A stretch of DNA of 21,731 bases from NCBI RefSeq assembly GCF_000485595.1, contig NW_014578231.1:55001-76731 (forward strand), given 5' to 3'. The position numbers and the translations under genes were made by a program. This stretch comes from Priapulus caudatus (lineage: Eukaryota > Priapulida > Priapulimorpha > Priapulimorphida > Priapulidae). Positions within the stretch are counted from its first letter, which is position 1. Each line of letters begins with the position of its first letter. Positions 1 to 7,105 of this stretch are shown here, one piece after another. Under the pieces are notes generated by a model that made no database searches, was not told the origin of the DNA, and saw only the letters and a list, made by a program, of their open reading frames with translations.

Positions 1-93
1 GCAAGCCGTGGCTAAGCAAGCCGCGTATATTTTAGCGTGTGAACGCAACTAAACTCCTCGTGTGAACGCAGCAATAGCCTCGAAGTGGTGACG

Positions 94-101
94 TGACGTC
101 A
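94..101. promoter_or_regulatory. Palindromic CRE-like site overlapping a UPRE-like motif
   Basis: TGACGTCA at 94-101 is the perfect cAMP-response-element palindrome. It overlaps TGACGTGA at 89-96, which fits the XBP1/ATF6-type TGACGTG(G/A) core. No gene start is visible next to it in the window, so promoter function is only inferred. Two direct copies of cgtgtgaacgca (36-47 and 59-70) lie just upstream, and the rest of 1-507 shows no coding signal. Confidence 0.25.
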
Positions 102-507
102 CATGTTTTTATCTTTGCTACACCCGTACCGCTGTACCGCAGCACCGCTGTACGGTTGCTTGGGGATTGGGGAAACTGTCAACAACATCGGAGAATTTGA
201 ACAACATTGGAGGTATTTTCAAATACCTTTCATAAGACAACGCGCAGTGAAATGGGAGGAACTAGAGTTTATTTTGTCATAAGGTAGTGTGATTATGCAT
301 GCCACGAAGTATTTGCTAGTCTAGTACTGGAGAAATTAGCATTTGGATGCGCATTGTGAGCCTTTAAATATTAAATGTTTACACTATTTGGCACAGTAGA
401 TGTGCTTTGAGACATGGAAACTTTCCATTAAACTAATTTCATATACTAAATTTACTCGTAACATTGAAGTATCTATACAACAACCTGTTGCATATATTTG
501 TATGAAC

Positions 508-899
508 TAGGGGTGGGACGACAACAGTAGCTCACGACACAGCCTTTACAATATGATACATGATTCTACTTCTACTACTCTGTATTGGCCACCATCAACA
601 TGCTGATGATTTTGCCAACAAGAGGCGCATATCGCTATAGTTTCAAAAGAAACTACCCAGCAAACTAAACACTCATGCAGGTCTCCACCAATCATGTAGA
701 CACTTAGTAAACGACTGCTATGGAATTGCAAACTGTGTGGTTTCTTTTGTTTTAATGACACTATGCTACTAAATTACAAGAATTATATTTAGTAGAGTAT
801 CGATATGTGTATTGCAAATGGACAAACGTATTGATACACAAGCGATCAAGGTTCGTATCGCGATACATCGATATATCGGTGAATCATCCTACCACTTAG
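508..899. mobile_element. hAT-like MITE, about 392 bp
   Basis: The left end reads ctaggggtgggacga from about 508. The right end, read in reverse complement, is a diverged version of it (ctaagtggtaggatga). The flanks are gtatgaac (500-507) and ttatgaac (900-907), a 7-of-8 match consistent with the 8-bp target duplication of hAT elements. The right part is rich in ATCGATAT/ATCGCGAT steps, which are common in elements beginning AGGGGTGGGACGA. That family likeness is from memory. No transposase frame is present, so it is non-autonomous. Confidence 0.6.
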
Positions 900-999
900 T
901 TATGAACGTATGTATACTGATGTATACATAAGTACATAGACATCAGTATACATAAATAATGCAAGATTACTGATCATAGCTCTGAATGTGAACACAAAC

Positions 1000-1108
1000 C
1001 TTGCTCTTTGCAGAAGACGTTGTATGGAGTTTGTCCTTTTGTATACGTAAGTTTGTTCTTCCTTGGCTGAGATGATAAAAGATGTGCTTTCTTGTTTGCT
1101 ACACAGTT
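1000..1108 (-). CDS. Exon A3: diverged homeodomain helix 3, HMG helix 1
   Basis: Again exactly 109 nt; acceptor ttttttatag|aac, donor caag|gtttg. The translation begins NCVANKKAHLLSSQPRKNK and ends PYNVFCKEQ. The hallmark Trp is Cys, while the Asn is kept. No following B exon or last exon is visible between here and the MITE at 899. Reading through the donor meets a stop after nine codons. Confidence 0.6.
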
Positions 1109-4100
1109 CTATAAAAAAAATTAGCAGATGAAGTATAACATGCTTTAACATATTTCTTAATTTAAGAAAATTTTACTGCATGTAAATAAAACGTCACAAG
1201 TAGGGAAATTACAAGTAATTAAACATCTCGAACTGCACTGACTATACCTTATACATTAAATATTAAATTATTTTGCTTTTAATATCACTCAGAATTTACG
1301 AGGAACATTAAAAGATAGCTAACTGTTTATATACATTAATAGTTTCTTGTTAATTCAAACATGAACATCACAATTATTGCTATCCTTCACACATAATATA
1401 CCCTCCCTATTTCTAAGGCTTTAGCTAGCTAGTGAGGGGGCAAAAGGAAGCATTTGTCTCCACCCAAGAGAAATGAAGATACATTACATGGTCAATGGCA
1501 CTCACCTTCCCGTAACACACCACCAAAATTTGCCCCCCTCCCCCCCATACAGGCAAAATTTATTAGCTATGCTCCTGATTTCTACATGCTAGTTTGCACC
1601 ATTCTTATTTACATATATATTCCAAGTATCTGATAATAGCAACAAACCTTTACTTGTGTGACTGGCATATCTGCTGGTGCGGTGACAGCATCTGTCTGTG
1701 CACATGTTTCAACTCTAGAAGTCTTTATTCTATCCTCCCAGCTCATATCAGGAATTTCATTCTGGATACAATTGGTTTTATTCTCAACGGGGGTAGTTCT
1801 TAACCTAGAGATGGATTTCGGTTCAGCTGCCTTTTCTTTGTAGTAGTTTCTCTGTTCATTTGAGAGTTCATGCCATAGCTTCGCCCACTCTTGGAAATCT
1901 CCTTTTGTCCCTGAAATTATTAGTGATTGCCTTATTGTTAGATGATGAATTATCAGAGCAAATAAGGATATTAATCAGACTTTTCCATGCAAATATGAAT
2001 ACACAGCTACAATTGGTGCATTTGGTACACATTGTCGTTACAGTTTGAACATATATTGATATTATATGTGAAGAACTAATATCATTAATCTGTGAATATG
2101 CATCACATACCTTGCTCTTTACAAAAGATGTTATAACCTGATTGTCCTTTCGTATAAGAAATTTTTCGTTTTCTTGGTCGTGGAGGTTGAAGACTCCTTT
2201 TTTTGTTCCCTATCCAGCTCTAAACAAAAACAAATGCTTTTGACAAATCTGTACATATGTTCGTAAAGCTTTGAAAATTTCACAAATCTATATTCACGTC
2301 ATCAAACTATGTGATCAAGGTGATGAAATAGTGTATAGTCTACTAGCACGGTTTGGTCTGCGATCAAGATGAATAACCTTTGAATGTACATCTACCGTTA
2401 CAAATGGAAATTACTTGTTTGCCCCATGCTTGCTCATATAAAAACCTATATATTATACATATATAGTACACAATCTATTATCTGAAACCCTTGAGACCAG
2501 ACACGTTTCGGAATTCGGAATTTTCCAGATTTCTGAATGGTAGTACAGTACAGATATACATACTGTACCTGCAACTAGCCAGTATTAAAACCCAAGTTTT
2601 CAAGAGGCCAAGTGCTATACCGACAGTACCGGTATAGTACAATATGTATGAGTAATGCCAAACACAATAATATTTCTGCAGTGAACATTATGCAGCCAAA
2701 CGCAAGCTTTGGTGTGCAGACGACCTCCACAGAAAAACATTCGGTTTTCGGAGCTTTTCGGTTTTTAGAATTTTGGATAATAGATTGTGTACTGTATTAG
2801 ACTCATGAATAAATCTACACAATCAAGAGTACACGGCATCAAAGTGATATCATCAACACCAACATGGTAGCAATTTGAAATCATGCACTCCTGATACAAT
2901 TTATAGATAGTCATAGTATAACAAACATAGCAAACCTTGACTTGTGCGATAGACATTTCTGCTGCTGTTGCTACCCTCTCAATCTGTTCATGTGACTCAA
3001 CACCTGTGCTTCTCATTCCAGCCTCCCAGGCAGCTTCGAGAATTTCTTTTTGTCTACTACTTGTTTGATTCTTGCTAGGCCTCTTTCTTGCAATTGATTT
3101 TGGTTCAGCTGCTTTCTCTCGATAGTAGTTTCTCTGTTCGTTTGTGAGCTCATGCCATAACTTTGCCCATTCTTGAAAACTGCCTCTTTTGCCTGAAAAA
3201 AACAAGTGTAAGTGATCACTTTAACAAAATAATTGTGGTAAGAAATCAATTAAGAATTTATAAAGTTCATGGACACAGTTGTGTGCTGTGTTATGTAAAC
3301 CCGCATCCATATGCTGGGTGGCAGTGGTTTGGCAGACCTCAATATTTTAAATACTTCAGAATTTATTAACTCTCCTTAACATCTAATTAGAACATTTACC
3401 AAAGTATTTCACTTTAGTGTCTTATGTAACTAATTTGGGCTAAATTCCAAGACTCCTCTATTCATATCCTAAAATTAACCCTTTCACCCAGCTAGATCTG
3501 GTAAGCATCTGCATAAACTGGGCACACTGATAGCTGCTCAACTTATGTCCCCCTCTTTCTACATTCTCAATTACCTTGCTCTCTACAAAAGACGTTGTAT
3601 CCTGATTGACCTTTTGTATAAGTAACTTTTCTTTTTCGTGGTTGTGGAGGACGAAGGCTCCTATTCTTGTTTCCTATCCAGCTCTAAACAAAAAAAGAGA
3701 CAAGATTCTCTTAAATTTATCCAGTTACTGCCAGGAATCAACAGAGATTTATACACCCCTAAAAAGTGTTACTATAAATACATCCATACTCATATAGATA
3801 TGCTCATGTATATTAAAATTAAATTATAGTGTGGGACAATGTAAATAACCATATGATAATGTATGTGTACGCATATGTGAAGAACATGTGACCCACTCAA
3901 ATCGAAATAATCAGATTTGTACATTGCCCTAAATTTTATAACTATCAAAAGCTGTAACCTGTATTAAAAGAATATTGTTTGATATGGAACCCAGCTGATG
4001 CATACGAAAGCACTGGCGTGGATCAACATGTAAGTGGAAAGGTTAGAGATGTAGTGCTGCTACATACAAGAATAAAGACATACAAGGATCCATTGCATAA

Positions 4101-4502
4101 CATGAACTTGGCCCAGCTAAATATGCTATTCAGGAATGACTTTGTGTTAGATAATAACCATACAGTCTATAACAATTATACAATACTAGTACGTTTACTG
4201 CCACAAATCGGGATAAATGTCTTGCTGCTGCACGCAGCTAGTCATAATTCAGAGTCCATACCATATACCATAAACGGTATGAGAATTATTAAAATAATCA
4301 TTACAATTAACATTATATTGAACAGCAAACCTTGACTTGGGCAGTCGCCATTTCTGCTGCTATTGCTACCCTTTCAATCTGTTCACGTGACTCAACTCCT
4401 CTTGTACTCGTCAATCCAGCCTCCCAGGCAGTCTCGAGAAATTCTTTTTGCCTACTGCTTGTTCGATTCTTGTTAGGTCTAGGCCATTTACTCAGGGTGG
4501 AA
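1000..4502 (-). CDS. Duplicated-exon homeodomain/HMG-box protein, partial
   Basis: Six exon-like segments on the minus strand alternate as B-A-B-A-B-A: B1 4331-4502, A1 3575-3683, B2 2936-3192, A2 2111-2219, B3 1648-1910, A3 1000-1108. A exons are all 109 nt and run from phase 0 to phase 1. They encode the last part of a homeodomain-like fold (SWIGNKKRS, with Trp and Asn where positions 48 and 51 are expected), a basic linker (PRPRKRK) and the first HMG-box helix (GYNIFCKEQ). B exons run from phase 1 to phase 0 and encode the rest of the HMG box (FQEWAKLWHELTNEQRNYY) plus homeodomain helices 1-2 (RQKEILEAAWEAG). Spliced in order the frame stays open across all five introns. The product would be a nuclear DNA-binding protein with alternating modules. 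I found no start codon, terminal exon or poly(A) site, so the gene may extend outside the window or be decaying. I do not recognise a named orthologue. Confidence 0.7.
1648..1910 (-). CDS. Exon B3: HMG helices 2-3 with eroded homeodomain half
   Basis: 263 nt, phase 1 to 0; acceptor ataatttcag|gg, donor aaag|gtttg. The HMG half is intact (TKGDFQEWAKLWHELSNEQR, then NYYKEKAAE). The homeodomain half has diverged strongly (EIPDMSWEDRIKTSRVETCA) yet keeps an open frame and ends TQVK. It is two codons longer than B2, a frame-preserving change. Confidence 0.65.
2111..2219 (-). CDS. Exon A2: homeodomain helix 3, basic linker, HMG helix 1
   Basis: 109 nt; acceptor tttttgtttag|agc, donor caag|gtatg. 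The translation begins SWIGNKKRSLQPPRPRKRK and ends SGYNIFCKEQ. It has about 83% residue identity to A1, with the same phases and the same bases beside the acceptor, so A1 and A2 arose by duplication of a segment that included flanking intron. Confidence 0.72.
2464..2794. mobile_element. TA-flanked MITE (Tc1/mariner- or pogo-like) in the A2-B2 intron
   Basis: The ends are perfect 18-bp inverted repeats: AGTACACAATCTATTATC at 2465-2482 and its complement at 2776-2793. One further imperfect base leads to TA dinucleotides at 2462-2463 and 2795-2796. The inner arms are also loosely complementary (acgtttcggaattcgg on the left, cggttttcggagc on the right). There is no transposase frame. Confidence 0.7.
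2936..3192 (-). CDS. Exon B2: HMG helices 2-3 and homeodomain helices 1-2
   Basis: The acceptor is ttttttcag|gc and the donor caag|gtttgc; 257 nt, phase 1 to 0. The translation begins KRGSFQEWAKLWHELTNEQR and ends in AEMSIAQVK. This is the best-preserved B exon. The HMG region is shorter than a canonical box (roughly 10 residues missing between helices 1 and 2), so it is HMG-like rather than a standard SOX/TCF box. Confidence 0.75.
3575..3683 (-). CDS. Exon A1: homeodomain helix 3, basic linker, HMG helix 1
   Basis: The acceptor tttttgtttag|agc starts phase 0 and the donor caag|gtaat leaves phase 1, over exactly 109 nt. The translation begins SWIGNKNRSLRPPQPRKRK and ends QSGYNVFCREQ. Trp and Asn sit at the homeodomain recognition-helix hallmark positions, and a nuclear-localisation-like basic run follows. 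Confidence 0.7.
4331..4502 (-). CDS. Exon B1: homeodomain helices 1-2, HMG part missing
   Basis: The minus strand encodes RPNKNRTSSRQKEFLETAWE and continues to AEMATAQVK, about 75% identical to exon B2. The donor is aag|gtttgc. Homology with B2 stops at about 4483 (ggcctag), so the HMG half is absent. The frame stays open to a possible acceptor (tttttttaaag) at 4503, but that gives phase 2, not the phase 1 needed to join an A exon. This looks like a 5'-truncated unit. Confidence 0.55.
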
Positions 4503-5320
4503 CTTTAAAAAAATGTACACGAAAAATTAAACAGGCTATTACAATCTCACTGCTTCCTAAATCTCATTCTTCATCATAAAACTGGATGCTATATCTCAGA
4601 GGGCATTTTGGTACTGCACAGTTCTCGGTACAATTTCTATGTATAGTTCTGTGGCAGAGAGAAGCCAGAGCTACATTTGTAGTATATATTATAGGGTCAG
4701 GATGTGGATATCTAAGCACTTGAACCACTCGCTGTATCGACATCATCCAACTTGCTGTATCGACATCAGCCAACTTGCTGTATTGCTAGGCATAGGTCTT
4801 TTTCACTAGTTAGGCATAATTTGCTCTGGCAATTATTAATACTTGCCGCTCTAGATATTGCCACCACACGTTCATGTATAATGTAGTACTTTTAAACATT
4901 TGACCAGCTGATCTGTTGCATACACTACAGCGACCTCAAACAGGGTATGTATAATTGTATATAATTATTTATTTGCTTCCATGGTGACCATATCATAGAT
5001 TCTGATTGCTATGCCTACTGCTATAATATATGTCACACATGACATAATCATAAACATAATGCTTACTCAATTCAATTGAATTCCATTTACCGGTACTTTA
5101 TTTACTTATGACAATTAGTGAATTACACTTAGATGTACCATTACTGCATGAGTATTAGTAAAATACATTAATTGACAAATCTGATGTTTATAGAAATGAA
5201 AGTTTAAGTGTTTAGTAATAGTAGTGAGTAGATCTTTATAAACGTAAATATACGTACGTTTATACAACTATACAAGTAAATATGAAACGAATATCATAAT
5301 AGTTAATACATATTAGACTA
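4503..5320. other. AT-rich stretch without recognisable genes
   Basis: I see no supported exon here. Near 4730-4785 a roughly 22-bp unit (caacttgctgtatcgacatc) is repeated about three times in tandem with small changes. A 69-codon minus-strand frame (4564-4773) has no usable splice connection to exon B1 and resembles no family I know. Confidence 0.4.
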
Positions 5321-5330
5321 CTAGGAGCCG

Positions 5331-6180
5331 TAGTACGGTAGGCCTAGTAGTAGGGCACGAAGGGTCGTTGTCGTATAGGGTACTATATATATCATTATAT
5401 ATATATGTACCCAAGGTAACTATCTGATATGGTTAGGGTTAGGGTTAGGGTTAGGGTTCGGGTTAGGGTACCCTATACAACAACGACCCCTTCAGCAGTA
5501 GTACTAGTAAGGCTCATAGCCATGACATAGGGTCTGTGTCCCCCAGGGTACTGCCGGAACGTAACCTGGGTACGGTCCGGTATACCGGAGCGTACCCTGG
5601 TAACTATTTGATATGGTTAGGGTTAAGGTTAGGGAGTAGGCGTAGGCGACTCCCTAGACTCGTTAGTGGAGTAGGCAAAGTACGGTCCGGCATATTAGAT
5701 GGTACCAGGGTACGTTCCGGCATAGCTCTATAGTACTATAGCTCGCGTACAATTGCCGCAGGTGGCTACCGGCCTGCGGCAACTGTACGCGGGCTATAGT
5801 ACTACTAGTACTACAGGCCTACTAGAGCTAGTTCCGGCAGTAGGCCTAACCTGGAGGACATAGTCATAGACCCTCTCAGCACTACTCCACTAGTAGTAGT
5901 AGTACTACTACTAGTAGGGCTCATAGGGTCTATGTCCCCCAGGGTACTGCCGGTACGTACCCTGGTCACTATTTGATATGGTTAGGGTTAGGATTAGGGT
6001 TAGGGTTAGGGAGTAGGCGTAGGCGACTCCCTAGATTGGTTAGTGGAGTAGGCGAGGTACGGTTCAGCATATTAGATAGTACCAGGGTACGTTCCGGTAT
6101 ACCCCACCGTACCCAGGGTACGTTCCGGCACTACCCCGGGGGACATAGACCCTCTCAGCAATAGTAGGCGTAACGTCATG
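5331..6180. repeat. Duplicated block with TTAGGG-like runs and inverted repeats
   Basis: A segment containing ggtaactatttgatatggttaggg occurs three times, near 5415, 5599 and 5964. The last two copies continue together for over 100 bp through agtaggcgtaggcgactccc and accagggtacgttccgg, so they are a direct duplication with about 372 bp spacing. Each copy carries (TTAGGG)-type repeats, longest at 5432-5468. Arms at 5362-5382 and 5469-5489 are inverted (20 of 21 bases) around a TA tract and the telomere-like run. Short frames here are repeat artefacts. Confidence 0.75.
5732..5803. repeat. Hairpin with 31-bp arms and 10-nt loop
   Basis: The left arm 5732-5762 and right arm 5773-5803 pair at 29 of 31 positions. 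Both differences are C/T-type changes that would still allow G-U pairs in RNA. Each arm contains gccgcagg at its loop end, and the loop is 5763-5772. It could be a foldback element or extrudable cruciform. Nothing in the sequence identifies it as an RNA gene. Confidence 0.75.
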
Positions 6181-6299
6181 ACTATGAGTATGACTATGAG
6201 TATGAGCAACTAACAATAACATGATCTCAGACTCAAGTCAAGCAAATACCAGACAATTCGTTATTAAACTTTGATATCTAACTCTACTCTTTGAAAAAT

Positions 6300-6500
6300 A
6301 ATTACTACTAGTAGTAATAGTACTACTCACACGATATCGACAGACATATTTTAACTTTCTGAAGACCCTTGGCCTTGCGGAGTGGCTGACTCGAAGAATC
6401 TATAGACTATAGTCTATAGACTAATGTCGTGACTATACTACATACTACTAGTACTAGTACTAGTAGTACTAGTAGTACTACTACTAGTACTAGTACCCTC
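6300..6500. repeat. CTAGTA-rich palindromic simple repeats
   Basis: tctatagacta followed by its exact complement forms a perfect 22-bp palindrome at 6399-6420. From about 6432 to 6495 the sequence is built almost entirely of (TAC/TAG)-type steps such as tactagtactag. Similar shorter tracts lie at 6305-6327 and 5885-5916. Confidence 0.6.
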
Positions 6501-6693
6501 CCTCGCTGTATTTATTTCAAAATCGTGACATTTATGTAATACATGTAAATTTTGATAGCGTAAATAAATTTAAAAATCTAAAAAAATCTAAATCTAAAAA
6601 TCTAAACGTCTATGGCTCACAAGAAGAGGATCGATGGAATTTCTATTCGTAGTTCTAGATTCAACCACAACGTGGCGCGGGCTGCAGTACTCG

Positions 6694-6746
6694 CAGAGAC
6701 AATAGAACACTAATATTAATGTTCTATTAGTGTTTTATTGTCTCTG
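6694..6746. repeat. Inverted repeat, 21-bp arms
   Basis: The left arm 6694-6714 (cagagacaatagaacactaa + t) pairs with 6726-6746 at 20 of 21 positions around an 11-nt AT-rich loop. The flanking agtac/gtact bases extend the symmetry imperfectly. Probably a small foldback element upstream of the FICD gene; 6750-7078 otherwise holds only AT-rich sequence with no exon. Confidence 0.65.
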
Positions 6747-7078
6747 GTACTTGCATGTTTATTTATTTTGCCAAGTATTTGTGAGATATTTGAGCAATAA
6801 AACTATTTTGAATTTGAATTTAAATTTTTGAATTTTGGATGGCTATGTATCAGTCTAAGCTAAATCATAGTAAATGTAGTTTGCTAAGCAGTGGTGCCAC
6901 CATGCGGTAGAATTCATAACTAATTGCATGACTAGGATCTACGTTGTCACGTTGCATCATTGCATGTTGATGTTTTACAAGTTTTTAGCTGGATCGGTTT
7001 GATTTCGATGTCGATGACACTTTATACGATATGATTTTAGTGTATTTATCGTCGAATTTATTCATTATTGCCAGGGCA

Positions 7079-7102
7079 ATGAGTGAGAGAACAGCGACAT
7101 AA
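7079..7102 (+). promoter_or_regulatory. Seven-codon upstream ORF in the FICD leader
   Basis: ATG at 7079 (G at -3) opens a frame of seven codons ending in TAA at 7100-7102, three bases before the FICD start at 7106. If the transcript starts upstream of 7079, ribosomes would meet this uORF first and would have to reinitiate or leak past it. The element is visible in the sequence; its effect on translation is inference. An alternative is that ttgccag|gg at 7069-7075 is a 5'-UTR acceptor. Confidence 0.4.
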
Positions 7103-7105
7103 ACT

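Noticed and set aside
546-761. Minus-strand 71-codon frame with a Cys-x2-Cys...Cys-x2-Cys...His-x-His pattern, considered as last exon of the HD/HMG gene
   Set aside because: It lies inside the hAT-like MITE, starts at GTG, and its possible acceptor has the wrong phase for exon A3. The Cys/His pattern is likely chance.
3979-4335. Plus-strand 118-codon frame
   Set aside because: It lies in the intron between B1 and A1, overlaps the end of B1, is AT-rich, and resembles no family.
4564-4773. Minus-strand 69-codon frame as the first exon of the HD/HMG gene
   Set aside because: It contains a small tandem repeat, and there is no donor and phase combination joining it to B1.
5432-5468. True chromosome end (telomere)
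   Set aside because: The TTAGGG run is short, imperfect and internal, with genes on both sides.
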